A stretch of 64,000 nucleotides of DNA. Origin: Anopheles merus (taxonomy: Eukaryota; Arthropoda; Insecta; Diptera; Culicidae). A model generated the notes under the pieces. It worked only from the letters and a program-made list of their open reading frames with translations. It was not told the origin of the DNA and did not search any database. Below, one piece after another: positions 1 to 11,680 of this stretch. The DNA is taken from contig NC_054081.1 in assembly GCF_017562075.2 (NCBI RefSeq), positions 13,766,528-13,830,527 of the forward strand. The letters run 5' to 3'. The translations under genes were made by a program, and so were the position numbers. Position 1 is the stretch's first letter; each line of letters opens with the position of its first letter.

Positions 1-2190
1 TCAACCCCACTTCTGCACCGTCGCCGCTACGACTGCTACGGTTGAGGTTGATGACGTCGTTACACTCATGAATACAACCTGCTCTCCCCCCCCCCTTCCC
101 GCCGCCTGCATGCCGTGTGTGCGAGTTTTTCCTCTCCCTCTGTTTGCTTACTTTACGGCACACTTACCCTACGGTTGCCCGCACTGCCCGGCCCGGATCG
201 GGGGCAATCCTGCACCAACCGGAACCGCCAGCTCAGTTCGTCAGTTTAATTCAATTTAAGCCGTCCCGCCGGGCCGATCTCTCTCGAAACGATGGCGTGG
301 TATGGCGAGGGGGCACCACTTTCCAGCAATCCATTTCGCCAAATTTGATCCCTTTCACTGCCATTTGCGAAAAACTTTCACCACCGTCGCCCTCGCACCG
401 CTGGTACCAGGGACGGCGCTAATCCTCCGGAACCTTGACGGTTGTCGACTTGTCGTTGACAGATAGAACCGCTTTCCCTTCTCCGCCTGCTCCGCTCGCA
501 CACTGTAATCGAAAAGTTTCCGGCCGCTGGCCGGGTTGACGGGAAATTGGCTATTGGAAAAATGGCTATTGCTGTTCCGCTGTACCGTACGCACGAACCA
601 CGTGCCTGTGCTCTTGCGCACAGTTTCGATTGAACGATGAAAACGATCATAACGGTACGGGTGACAATCATAACCTCTCTGCGGCTTTGCTGGCAGGACT
701 GGGCACCGTCATTGCCTTGCCTTGGTTGTCGCGGCAGCACCGAACGAAACTAAACGAAGCGCCCGAAACACGGCCACGGAGGGAAGAGCTCCACTACCCA
801 CAGGCAAAAAGCTGGGAAAAGGGCAATCGAGTAGCAAAAAAAAACAGACAAAAATCTATCTGAGGGTGGAAAGATACACACACACACCCGCTACTCCGTG
901 GCTCGTATGCAGTGATGCATGCCTTCGGTGTCAAGCGCGCGGTTGTCGTGAACACGCTCCAAAGCATGGGTAGGGGGGGAGGCGCCAAGGCGTAGGTTAA
1001 AGGAGGCGACCGACGGGAAGATTTACGCGAATCGTGCGTGCGTTCGCGCGTGCTGTACCGGGATTTTTTTTGCCTTTCTTCCGTGGGTGGGATTGGATGA
1101 ACAATCTTCTCTTCCCGTTCCCCCACCTGGCAGCGTTATTTTCCTCCCTACAGCGCTAACATAATGCTGCCGGCGGGGACGGAGCGGAGCAAGAAAATAT
1201 GGAAAGTAATAAATTTACAATCTACGTGAGCATATCGGCCCCCGGATTGGATCTCCGACGCACACACACACTCACTTACCGTTCTGCAGAGATTTTTCTC
1301 CGCCTCAAGATAGAGTGAGTTTTTTTTTCTACAGAGCGGGGGTGAGGGAAGTGGCACCCTCATATATTTTTTTTCCTTTTTCTTCTCAGCAAATGATGGA
1401 ATTGAGCAAAACAGATTCATTAGCAAATTGACAGGTTGGCATGGGCATGGAGAGCGGATTTGGTCCCGTCCAGAATTACTCTTGCCTGCCAGCTGGCCGT
1501 AATGAGCCCGACAGGGCACACGGAAAGGTTTTTTTCCCAATCTTGAGAGGGATTGCAGCAATCTCCTTCGATCTGCTTTGCTGCAGCAGCAACAGCAGCA
1601 ACAACCACCCCCTTCTAGGCATTCCGCCGACGCATCAATCGAACTTAATCGCTTGTAACGGAGCGTTACAGAGCGTCGAGGTGTGTGTGTGGTGGAAGAG
1701 AGGAGAGGAGTAATGTAACAACTGTTCGCATACTCGAAACCGTGGTGGTGCAGGTAGTAGCAATAATGCACAGGGAAATCTATGCACACCGTCCCCGGCG
1801 CGCTCGGTGAATGCACGCGCGATTTCATCGGCGCCGGGGGTAGGAGATAAATGTCGATCGCAATTGCGATTGAATTTAGGAGTGGTTGGATTGGTGGTGG
1901 AATGGGAAGGATTTGTTGTTAATCGAAGATGGGTTTCCCCTGTCTTGTGATGAGAGCAGTGCTATCAGAGTTTTCAATCGCACGATTGATAAAGCTTTAA
2001 TTAAATTCTAACACAACCACGTGATTCAGTGTCTAATTTTTGAACCAACAAATGCGCGCTTGGGAAATACAGATTTAAGCGAGGGGAAAGTAATGGGTAT
2101 TTCTTCTTAGTTCTTTTCTTTTTGTCTGGTGCTAACCAATTTGAGTTGTTTGATCGAAATGGTTTGGATATATAAATTCTTATCTAGCTC
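1..2190. other. Non-coding stretch, no gene recognised
   Basis: Mixed-composition DNA with short pyrimidine tracts, brief (CA)n/(TG)n runs near 878, 1261 and 1682, and a small CAG/CAA run near 1578-1602. Open frames of up to 226 codons overlap each other on both strands, translate partly from simple repeats, and show no domain, signal peptide or splice context I can support. I read this as intergenic or intronic. Confidence 0.6.
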
Positions 2191-2194
2191 AACT

Positions 2195-2475
2195 ACATAT
2201 TTACTTACTTACTTACTGACTTATCCGATACTACAATCGCTTTGCGGCCTTGGACGAGTAAAATCATACTTCTGCGTCTCTTCCTCTCGAACGAGGCTAA
2301 GAAAGTTTCTTCAGATTTGGATAGTTTACGTCAGATTTGAACAGTGCAACAGCATCATCCGTCGTGACAGGTTCTTGGAGGACAGGTTCATTTTTCAGGC
2401 TGTAGAATGACCGGTTGACAACCAGCATCCTTGCGCGCAACTTAGCTTCCATGCTGTTGTCGTTGCTGTTAATCG
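2195..2475 (-). pseudogene. RTE-like LINE, 3' part of ORF2 and tail (downstream of a CR1 insertion)
   Basis: Read on the minus strand this continues the reverse transcriptase relic at 3379-4275. The peptide includes NSNDNSMEAKLRARM, VVNRSFYSLKN, then after a frameshift MNLSSKNLSRRMM, and after another LSKSEETFLASFERK. These match in order the post-catalytic region typical of mosquito RTE-type LINEs. Beyond it lie a GCAAAGCGATTGTAGTATCGG-like 3' end and an (AAGT)n tail, seen on the plus strand as TTACTTACTTACTTAC near 2200-2216. At least two frameshifts and stops make it a pseudogene. The clade name is from recognition; the order and orientation are seen directly. Confidence 0.8.
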
Positions 2476-3378
2476 AAGAACTTCAGCAGCGTATAAAAAA
2501 CTTTCACCGTTGGTGCACACGCAATCATCTGCAGTTAAGTGTCGAAAATTGCCAAGTCCTATCGTTTAGTAGAGCTCGCGAGCCTTCTCGGTACACATCG
2601 ACAGCTACAACATCGACGGAATTTATATTGAAACCGTTGATCTCATTAGGGATCTTGGAATCATCCTTGACGCGAAACTGACCTTTAACCAACACGCAGA
2701 GCAAAATATAAACCCTTGCAACAAGCTTCTAGGATTGGTTCAACGAGTGGTTAGAGGTTTTAGGGACCCAATGTGTGTAAAGGCTGTGTATTGCAGTATA
2801 GTCCGTTTGGTGATTGAATATGCGCAGCTTGTTTGGAAGCCATCTTCTCAGCGCTTATCTGACTGCATCGAGTCAATACAGCGTAGACTCGCCCGTTTTG
2901 CTTTGCTTCTTCTCCCATGGCAACCAGACAGTCAATATCCATCCTATAAAGCACGTCTAAAGCTTCTTGGGTTGAAAAATCTCAGTGACAGGCCTCGTAT
3001 AGCGCAGCAAATGTTTGTTGGAGGTCTTCTAACAGGGATCATGGGCTGTCCATCCCTACTCCAACGACTGGACAGCTATGCTCCAACGACCCCTCTACGA
3101 CCGCGACCACTGCTTAATGTACCTCGTCGTCGAACGAACTGTGGCTCAGGAGACCCTATAAGGTGTATGTGCAGGGCTTTTAACGACGTCTACCAATTTT
3201 TCGATTTTAATACGTCTCTAAAGTCGGTCTTTAAACAACATCTAAACATTTGCGCCAGGATATAGTCGAGTTATGTTTGTATCCTAAGTTAAGTTTACAC
3301 CTAAGACAATTCATCAGAACTGTAATTGTCCATTGAATAAAGATTTAATAATAATAATCATACAAATAATAATAATAA
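2476..3378 (+). mobile_element. 5'-truncated CR1-clade LINE inserted in the RTE-like element
   Basis: The end of a CR1-clade ORF2 runs from just after the YADD region to the stop, followed by a short 3' UTR, AATAAA-like sequence at 3336 and a (TAA)n tail at about 3345-3378. Peptide landmarks are IKNFHRWCTRNHLQLSVENC, then after a frameshift near 2630 RDLGIILDAKLTFNQH, KAVYCSIVRLVIEYAQLVW, IESIQRRLARFALLLLPW, and the C-terminal KARLKLLGLKNLSDR segment. The host element's reading resumes on each side, so this is a younger insertion. Truncation at the 5' end is normal for target-primed reverse transcription. I could not see a clear target-site duplication. Confidence 0.85.
2735..3265 (+). pseudogene. 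CR1-clade reverse transcriptase, C-terminal fragment
   Basis: This is the longest open piece (about 176 codons) of the truncated CR1 copy. It has the CR1 C-terminal signature: YCSIVRLVIEYAQLVW, then IESIQRRLARFA, then a basic stretch with RPRPLLNVPRRRTNCGSGDP, and a final aromatic segment ending in VFKQHLNICARI. The palm-domain motifs that bind the catalytic metals are absent because the copy begins downstream of them. It cannot encode an active enzyme. Upstream codons of the same protein are in another frame at 2476-2635. Confidence 0.85.
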
Positions 3379-4275
3379 CCCGAGATGTGTAAATTTTTGG
3401 ACGACTTGAATAAAGCTTTCACCTATCTGTATGTCACGCTTACGTCAATTTGGATTATTTATTGGTAGAGCTGCTGATGTTACCACTATCAGTTTGGTCC
3501 TTGCCTCCTTTATCTGCAATCCGAGGTTCTCTGCCGCCTGCTCGATCCCTTGATAAGCTTCTGCTACATAGGAGATGAATGACCCTCTCTAGCACCAAGT
3601 TGAATAGGAGATAGGCAAGCCCGCCTCTCTGACGCAAATCTTTGGTGGTAGCAAAAGACCCTGAGAGTTTTCCATCCACCTTCACCTGACAAGCGACGTT
3701 GGCGGGATTTCTCAAGAGCTCACATAGTGTCGTTTAATTTTACTCTGGTTGTACTACCATTTACAGCTTTGAAGTCAGTGAAGAGATGGTATGTGTCGTG
3801 TCTGTATTCTGCCATCTTCTCCCAGATCTGCCGCATGGTGAAGATCTGATCAGTGGTTGATTTTCCTTTTCGGAATTCTCTTTAATAGTTTCCGACTATC
3901 TATCTCTTCAACGTGAGGGATGATCTAAAGACAATCCTGAAGGATCATGGATAATATTTTGTTTTATCAGGCATTCAACGACGTGATACCCCTGTAGTTG
4001 TTGTGGTCTAGCCTGTATATGGGGTAGATGATAACGTGATCACAGGGCATCGACGCATACTACCCATACTAGGGTAACAGTTTGATGAATCGTCTGTGCT
4101 AAATGGCAATTGCATGACTCTGTCTGCTAGTGGGACCTCTACCCTTTCGTTAAACTGGTCGTTGAGTAATTCGTCAAAGTACTGAACCCACCGGTTGGTT
4201 ACTAACCAGATCTCCATCCTTATTGCGACAGCAGGTTACATTAGGTACAACGTTCGGTTCGCTTGCTAAAACTTT
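3379..4275 (-). pseudogene. RTE-like LINE reverse transcriptase, main relic
   Basis: Read on the minus strand from 4275 down, the peptide blocks occur in the order of an RTE-type ORF2: CCRNKDGDLVSN, NRWVQYFDELLN, IIYPIYRLDHNNYRGITS (the NYRGI motif), DQIFTMRQIWEKMAEYRHDT, a segment ending VKVDGKLSGSFATTKDLRQR, GGLAYLLFNLVLERV, then IEQAAENLGLQIKEARTKL and RKRDIQIGESFIQVVQKF. Blocks lie in different frames with several stops and indels, so the gene is dead. The normal LRQGD is LRQRG here and the YADD box region is damaged. Reading stops at 3379 exactly where the CR1 tail begins. RTE assignment is by family recognition. Confidence 0.8.
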
Positions 4276-4324
4276 CGTGTGTCCTTCCCAACTACTGTTA
4301 CTAATATGGAAAAATGTCTAATAT

Positions 4325-4412
4325 GGAAATATGGAAATAATTGACGACGAGATTCGAATTCATTACTTCCCCTGTACAAGGATGAGCATTTACCACGACA
4401 CCGTGAGTCCAT
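4325..4412 (-). repeat. Possible tRNA-derived SINE relic
   Basis: On the minus strand GTGTCGTGGTAAATGC resembles an A box and GAATTCGAATCTC resembles a B box (consensus GGTTCGANTCC), about 35 bases apart as in a tRNA. No acceptor-stem pairing is convincing, so it is not a tRNA gene. It could be a SINE head, or chance similarity. It sits just upstream of the RTE-like relic, on the same strand. Confidence 0.3.
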
Positions 4413-6680
4413 CTCTAATAATGTCCAGCCAATTACAGATATAAACGTAACCAACTCCCTATTGACACTGGTCATTGTGTTTCTTTGCTTTTCATTTTTA
4501 AAGTGTTGCAACATTAAAAACACTCCTAGTGCAATGTAAATCACACCAATTTAGATCGAATCACGGCTAGAAACAGGAAATTGTGTTTCTATTTTGTGTA
4601 GCATTACACACTCACACAGACTTCTCCCGCTGCGCTCTGTATTGTTAGTAATTAAAACTCTCTGCCCGTCATTTTCGATCACGGAAGGAAGCAACAACAA
4701 AAATACAATAAGAAAACACAAAGCAACACAAAGGACACTTCCGACCGAAAGGACATTCCCAAACACACACACACACACAGCTCCTTGTGTTGAGGGAGCT
4801 GCCATCAACCGATAAGCTGGCGTTCGAGGTCGCGGACTCGTCGAAGTGTCCGGAACTGGGGAAAAAAACACACTCGAACGGGAAAACGGAAGGAAAGCAA
4901 AAAAAAAAAAGAATACAAACCCGCTTAAGAAAACAGTGACTTGGCGCGACTTTTCGCCAACTTACCGTCACGCCAAGCGGAAGGTTTTTTTTGTGCTTTG
5001 TTCCACCCCCTAGTCCCCGGTGGTGATGATGCTCATTTGATTCCTGTTTAATTGGTTTTCCATCGCACTCCAGCGCGCTACTTGCCCGCAGTACCTTCCA
5101 CGTAAGCTCAAACACTCTCAATTAAGTCCTCCGGCTGTCACGGGAATCACGTACCGTTTCTTTGCTTTATTAATTACTTGCCCCCATCCTTTCCTTTGTT
5201 TCTGTCCTGGCGGAGCGCTGTGTGTGTGTGTATTTATTTTAGCAACGGCTTTTTTCCGCCACGCTTTTCCGTTTGCTGCTGTTGGGTGGGCTTCGTGCCT
5301 GTTTCTCGCTCGGTGGCGGCATTCCCTATTGCGCGCGATATTTCGCGCACGTCATCTCCCGCCTAGCCTTTTTGTTGTCTTTGCTAATCGACACAAGAGG
5401 TCATTTACGATCTTCCAATCTTCGTTCGAAGGTCGACCGCGGCTCGATTGGGGCATGGGATGTTGACATACTGATTTGCTCGCGAAGAATGTTTTTAATT
5501 GTTTGTGATTGTTTTTGCCCGCTGGTTAACGCAGGATGCTTTATTAGTGTCGGGATTTTGTGAAGAAAAATGCACAATTGCTACTAGATTCATAAAATAT
5601 TGAAATTTTGGATGATTTTGATTGAGTTGGCTTGCAGGCAGAGCTAATGCTGGACACATTGCCTGTAATTGTAATGCAGTACTAGTTCAATCAACCTTTC
5701 AAGAAGTCAACCCCTTAATAAATAAACGTATCCTCCTTAGCTAAAACTGTTGACACATTATTTTCTAAAGTAGAGCAATTTAGGATGAAGCAAGTGTTGT
5801 GTGAGATACAATAAAAAAAACAGAAAAGGTGACCACACGTCGAACAAATGACACTGTGTGGTGGCAGGCCTTATCGGGCAAGAAAGTTTACCCCGTCCTT
5901 CCCCTCCGTGGTAGCCGTGGATGTCAAGATTTAGTGCCCCGGTTCGATAGAGATTGGAGCAGGTTTGGGGTGTAACGGCACGAGGGAAAAGCAGGATAGT
6001 TTTACCGTGCCGAAACTGTCAAACCACTGACGAACCGTTGAGCTGAGCGGACGGACCGGCACTGGCAGTGCGTTATCAATCGGAACGAACTTTTTCCCCC
6101 CTGCATGCCTTTCCAGCCTAGCCGCTTTCCTTGCCATCTGCATCACCCTGATCTTCCTGACTGGGCGGAAAAACGCAACGCAACTGATTTTCCAATTCCA
6201 ACGATGCGTTACTTTATCGCTTCGCCCGATTCCTGTCCTCCCATGCGTGTGTGAGTATGTGCGTGTGGCGATCCCTTGGCAAAGGTAATTTATGTGCTTA
6301 TCGTTATCTTTATTGCCTTGTCGAACGGTTTTTCTTTCCCTTTCCGCCTTCTTTTTTTTGCTCTTTGCCGAAGGTTGGGGTAAAATGCCCCGTTGGCCCA
6401 TTTTGTGGACATTTGGTGTGCCTGCGCCTTTCCGCACCCGGCGCGTCTCCCCGTTCGATGACTTTGGATAATCATAATTCATGCTCAGCGTTTGACTCCG
6501 TCCGTTTCTTTTACACCCACTGAAGCGTGTTTTGGCAATGTGTTTTATTATTTCCTATTTCGTCGTTCGGTTCGATACAACGTAGCCTTGTTAGGGGGTT
6601 TTCGGTTGATTTTTCTCCGAGCATCGAAAAACCCCATCACAAAACGGGAGAGCAAGGAAACGAAGGGAGCCATGATGGAC

Positions 6681-6682
<2 letters not shown>
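4413..6682. other. Non-coding stretch, no gene recognised
   Basis: It holds a short (CA)n at 4763-4779, an A-run at 4898-4909 and several pyrimidine-rich segments. The 183-codon minus-strand frame at 5931-6482 has no recognisable domain and overlaps an equally open plus-strand frame. I see no support for a gene. Confidence 0.55.

Positions 6683-6718
<36 letters not shown>
6683..6718. repeat. (CA)n microsatellite running into assembly gap
   Basis: At least 18 CA units end directly at the run of N, so the true array length is unknown. Confidence 0.95.
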
Positions 6719-6818
6719 NNNNNNNNNNNNNNNNNNNNNNNNNNNNNNNNNNNNNNNNNNNNNNNNNNNNNNNNNNNNNNNNNNNNNNNNNNNNNNNNNN
6801 NNNNNNNNNNNNNNNNNN
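6719..6818. other. Assembly gap, exactly 100 N
   Basis: The round length suggests a placeholder gap of unknown true size. The left side is (CA)n and the right side starts with an A-run, so the assembly probably broke on low-complexity sequence. Confidence 0.97.
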
Positions 6819-7180
6819 AAAAAAAAAGAGGAAGAAAATGCATAACGGTAAAAGGAACATAAGAAATGAAAAAGGAAATAGGAAAAGTGAATATTGGAAA
6901 GGCAAGGGAAAAATAAAAAGAGAAAAAAACGTAAAAGCAAAAATAGAACATAGCCGTAAAATATAGTAAAACCGAAAAATGACAATGTATGTATATATGT
7001 AAACACAAAATCCGAATTTATCTTAGGAGCAGAAATAAATGATGAAAACAATTATTTATTATTTAAATTAGGGAAAAATTTCAGAGAAAACAAGAAAGTA
7101 AATGTTCAAGGAAAAAACAAAAGTAAAAAGAAAGTAAAGCAACAAAGTGAGATGCAAAATCTTTAAAACAGCTTTAATAA
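6819..7180. repeat. A-rich low-complexity tract
   Basis: About 360 bases are strongly A-biased on the plus strand with motifs such as GGAAAA and AAAAGAAA. Open frames on the minus strand here are F/S-rich translations of this tract and run through the gap, so they are not genes. Confidence 0.8.
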
Positions 7181-9800
7181 TAAGTTAATATCATATGAAA
7201 TAAGTTTAATGTCATACGAAACAAATATGAATTGTCCTTACAATTGTCAACTAAGTCCTGTAGTACCGACCGTGTGAAATGCGAAGCGCTTGAGAGACCA
7301 AACGACACAGGTCCTCCTACTTGGATCCCCAGAAACAAAACAAAACGTACAAAAAAGGAAACTCATCTGTAACATAGTTACTGTTGGCACGTTCGCGCTA
7401 GCTCTTCGAACGCAAGCTGGTCGATGACCAATTTACATCCGTCCAAGTGTCCCTGGCTGCCAAATGTGCGAGCGTACATGGAAGCCGGAAAAATACTCGA
7501 CCAACACACACACACACACGCACACACAAAATGGGGCGAAATTGATTGGGTGATTTCAAATCAATTGAGTGAGTGAGGGGTTTCGCACGAGCTTCCTGGC
7601 ATTTCCCGCATATGGTGTCGGTGCGCTTTGCGCGGCACGGTCACTGCACTGGAATCCTCGATGGTTGGACGATCGTGGGCAGCACTAGAATGACAGGACA
7701 AAGAGAACACTCCCCCCGTACCTTCCCGTACCGTATGCTCAAGCTCCGCTTCCCGAGCACCGCTTTTCCGAGCTGATTCGGGCTGATTGCATTAATTAAA
7801 ACCACATCCGAACGGGTGGACGAGTACGGTTCATGCCGAGCGCTACACCACCACGTCATCGTGTCTCATCATCACCGTCGAGAACGGATTTGCTTTGATT
7901 TTACGAAGCCGATATCGAATCCGTAATCCGTAAACTGACCGTACAGCCACCACTCCCACCGCGCTTAAAGGGAAGGGTCAACAGGTGCTGAAACATATGA
8001 ATAAAATAGCGATTTGCGGTGATTTTGCAGCAGCGACACTTTCTGCCCCCACTCGGGGAAGGGAAGGTGTATTTGTATGCGGTGCGGTGGGACACACGGC
8101 CACACAAACGGCAGCAAGGCTCCCGGATGGCTTCCCTGCCTTTTTATGATGTAATTTAATTTCAATTTACGCTCACTACCCTACCCTGTGCTTGTGATGA
8201 TTATTGCTCACTCGCTCGCTCTCTCTCGCCCTCGCTCCATCGGTTTTGCGTCGTGCTTGGTTGGGAAAATTCACACCTAGCTCAACCGTGTGTACCGTGT
8301 GAAAGGAATAAATTATAGCGACAGATTATCGATAATAGATGCCCGATATCCCACTGGAGCTAAGCGCTGCTTTGACACTGTCAGGATAATCACCGTCTGT
8401 GTTGTGGTTAGATGGGTATAGGTGTTGCTACCGTGTGTGTATGTGTGTGTGACTCGCTTAACCCTTCCGATTAGAAGGGAGTGTTTACGGAGGGATTAGC
8501 AAAAAATTAGTCGTGTCAGTGATGTAGGTGTGGGTGGGAATTTAAATTTACATCTCGGGAAAGCGATGGATGGGTCAGATGAATCTATTCCCAATTAAAT
8601 CGATCAAGCAATCAATCAAACGAGCATTGGCCAAGTGTGGCTGCCTTTTTTGTTGTTGTGATGCGGTCTTTTTTTTACTACCATTTCAAATCAAATAAAA
8701 AGGGAGGGAAGCATTTTTGCTGAATTTAGAAGAAAACGAAATATAAAACAAAAAACTAAACAAAAAAAAAGCACGTCACGCTCGGTGACAGTAACGATCC
8801 ATCGAATTGAGGGTTGACTTTTTTGTTGGCTTCCGTACTAGTGTTTTTTTTTTTCGTTGTTGCTTGATTTCAAAGTTCGAGTGAGAATATTCAATTTTTA
8901 TCCGTCTGTAGAATGTAAAATCCACCCCGTGGGATGGGGATTGCGAGGCGTTGCTAGTTGCGCTGAGTTGGCACATTTCGGGTGTCAGGGCTGTTTTGTT
9001 TCTTTTATTTTTCCCTCCCCGTGCAACTATCGTACCGATTTAAATGTGCCGAAAACTAGGTACACATGTGAAAGCGTAAAAATGCTCGGAATGTAGCGGG
9101 GAACGCACCTTCCAAATAGATAAAAACGATACAAAAAGGAGAGTAAAACCGAAACGAGATGCGAACAAAGCAACAACAAAAAAAAAACACGCACACACAC
9201 AGAAGCGTGGAGAAGGCAGGGGTTTTATTTGGTCGATTTTTCTCGGCATACGCCTGCTTTTTTGTACTGCTTTTCTTTGGTGCTTTGTTACAGCTTCTAA
9301 ATCCTTTTGCCCGTACTGCCGAGATCGCACCGGATATGCGGCGGGATCTAAGCGATGGGAAATGTGATAATGGTTGCAGCACGGGTACCGGAGCGGTCGG
9401 TAGAGGGGTGTGTGTTGTGTGGGTGTGAAGCCTGCCGATAAAAAAAACGGAAAGGTGCGACGGGGGGAGGGAATTCGCAGGAAGGTGGTAGAGGCAAAGC
9501 GAAGAGAAGTGATAAGCAGCAAGCAGCGAGTTTCGCGTTGACAAATTTAACTCTTTCCGGTTGTACGCCGGTTTCCGTGATACGTGTCGGGCGAGATTAA
9601 CCCTTCGGGTGCCAGCAGCGGCTTGTGGGTGTGTATTTCCCAAGCAAAACTTTAAAACAAAATGATCTTCAAAATATGAATGTTTTGATCTCATGTGAGT
9701 TCTCTGCAAGGAGGAAAGGAATATTAATTTCATGTCAACGGGCTTTTAAATAAATGTTGATACTAATGGGCATAGTGTCAACAACGTTATGTACACGACT
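7181..9800. other. Non-coding stretch, no gene recognised
   Basis: It contains (CA)n at 7505-7527, GT-rich runs near 8433-8451, a GCTCTCTCTCGCCCTCGCTC tract near 8217-8236 and T-runs. The 160- and 225-codon minus-strand frames at 9040-9733 overlap each other in different frames and show no domain. I see no gene. Confidence 0.55.
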
Positions 9801-11039
9801 ATTAATGACTTTGATGGTTAATAATGTTATTGCTTCTGCTTCTGAATGTAGATTTTAAGAGTGTTTTGTGTACTTGTCACGCCTCCAGGAAGCCTGATTG
9901 AGCAAAAGTTTTCATCCGTCCTGTCAAAAAGTGATGTTCAAATTTGGCGATAAAAAACATGCTATGAGACCACCTGGCCTACATACACTTTGATTCTAGA
10001 TTCCACTACCTGTTATTTTTAATGCACGTTGGGATAAATGTAAACACCACCTTGTTTTTTTCGAGCAGGTGCTTGAATCTAATTTTAGCTTTGAGACTTA
10101 AATAATCAAGACTGAAAATCGCAGGCTAGTTCTGTGTGCGGTTTTGTATGGAGTGTTTATATAATTTGAGCTTCCAACTGTCAAACTCCATATAAAAAGC
10201 TGACTAGAATCGCAATGGGCCACATTTTTAGAATTTTAGTTAAAGTTTTCTTTCTCTCCGTTGATAGGTATATCAACTATTGCGGTTGAGGCTACTTAGG
10301 TTATTGAGACTTTTTTTGGTTATTTTTATTTTCAAACAGCACCTATGGGATTATTGATGACAGCGCCCAGGAGGAGCTTTAAACGAAGCGAGGATGGACT
10401 GGGCGAATAAGGATTTGGATAATTGTTCTTTATTATATCATTTTAATCTCGATATAAACATTGCCTCATCTTTACATTCCTTGCAATTTATTGGAATATA
10501 GGTTATCCCCTAGATACGCTAGTAATTCTGACCAAGAAGAAAGCGCGTATCTCGCATTTCCGTGTAAGTCGAACCTCGCGTTGTCCTGCCAAAATATGCC
10601 AAAACTTAAGTGTAATTTTGCATATAATACGTAGTTTTAGCCTTAAAATTTATTGTTTGATATGATTCTGATTGAAGATTACAATTTCGAACCTTTTTTA
10701 AATGGTTTTTTTAATTTGAATTTGAAAATCGAAAATGGTGATTATTTTGCATTTGATAATTGATGTGTCAAATCAGCACAATTTGCTTCAAGAAATTTCA
10801 AATTTAGAACACGGCATGAAAGCGTATCCGAATCTGCTTTACCGCGTGGACTGCATGCTTGTATATTGGAATATGCTCATGCAAGCTCTTAGCGATTACA
10901 CGTACGACTTTTCTCGAAGCCTCTCGCAACATCGTGGCCACACGCAATCGTTTAGTTTGCGTAGTGCTTAATTCACCCCTGCATAAGGATATATTTTCCA
11001 CCAAGTTTTCCAGGTGTGCTGTTTGATTCTTATCATCGT
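9801..11039. other. AT-richer non-coding stretch
   Basis: The composition shifts to AT-rich, as in repeat-derived mosquito DNA. A short imperfect inverted repeat lies at about 10147-10197 (ATGGAGT against ACTCCAT). A segment near 9964-10010 resembles non-autonomous element debris, but I could not find its partner end. No gene is recognised. Confidence 0.45.
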
Positions 11040-11041
11040 TA

Positions 11042-11680
11042 ATATCGGGGCGTTCGGGATAATGTTGACAGTCCTACAGAGAAAGAAAAAAAAACACATT
11101 ATGGCAAAATTTATCATCGGGGAATTTTTGTTTGTTTTAGAAATAGTACCTCACCATGTATTTTATTCATTTTATTCAAAATATTTGCCCTCGGCTTCTA
11201 TTACGGCCTCCACCCGGCTCCGGAACCGGGAACAAGCCCTGGCGACAGTTTCCCGGGGTAGGGCCGCGAAAATGGACCTGATTTTCGCCATCAGCTCCGC
11301 CTTAGTGTTGCTGGAAGTTCTGTTGTTGTCCCGTTCCACCGCGCCCTACACGAAATAATCCATTGGATTAGGATCCGTCCGCCGGGCAGTACCTCCCAAC
11401 TCCTCCCAGCTCACTCCGGATCGCCTTCACCGTGTTTAGCGAACACTGCACGCACTGCATGATGTTGCGATTGTCGCGTCCGGCGCGGATCACCATGATG
11501 CATGTGATCCGCTTCCACAATGTACTCTTTTTTGGCATTTTTTTATCACGGGATGTTTTCGCTGCTTGTTCCGTACACTTTTAGTGTCGAATGACGTATT
11601 GCTTGTTTTCCTATGCCAACTCGATCACGAGTTATAAACAAAAATGTAACTGTCAAAATTATCCCGAACGCCCTGTATAT
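11042..11680 (-). mobile_element. Internally deleted Tc1/mariner-type transposon (ITmD37E-like)
   Basis: The ends are inverted repeats: GGGGCGTTCGGGATAATGTT at 11047-11066 matches the reverse complement of AATTATCCCGAACGCCCTG at 11657-11675. TA dinucleotides flank both ends, as expected for this superfamily, but a one-base slip on the left makes the exact border uncertain. Inside is a shortened transposase frame on the minus strand. The whole copy is about 640 bp, where autonomous members are roughly twice that. Confidence 0.8.
11172..11538 (-). pseudogene. Deleted Tc1/mariner (ITmD37E-like) transposase
   Basis: The start at 11538 is preceded by AAAAAA and gives MPKKSTLWKRITCIMVIRAG, with a helix-turn-helix-like segment RNIMQCVQCSLNTVKAIRSE. 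The frame then jumps, by deletion of the catalytic core, to DPNPMDYFV, an in-frame TAG where W is expected, GAVERDNNRTSSN and the C-terminus ARACSRFRSRVEAVIEAEGK ending YFE. The tail is typical of mosquito ITmD37E transposases. Only about 120 codons remain of a usual 330-350, so it is inactive. It could still be mobilised in trans through its inverted repeats. Confidence 0.8.

Noticed and set aside
1148..1828. 226-codon minus-strand open frame with poly-Cys run
   Set aside because: The Cys run is the translation of a CAG/CAA repeat and the rest lacks any domain.
5931..6482. 183-codon minus-strand open frame
   Set aside because: No recognisable domain, an equally long overlapping frame on the other strand, and no splice or start context.
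6548..7051. Minus-strand frames crossing the assembly gap
   Set aside because: They consist of F/S-rich low-complexity translation, unknown residues and CV repeats.
9056..9733. 225-codon minus-strand open frame
   Set aside because: It overlaps a second frame of similar length, is rich in HTT and F runs from simple sequence, and matches no family I know.
10147..10197. Short hairpin considered as a microRNA precursor
   Set aside because: Only about seven paired bases at the stem base, and no resemblance to a known mosquito microRNA.
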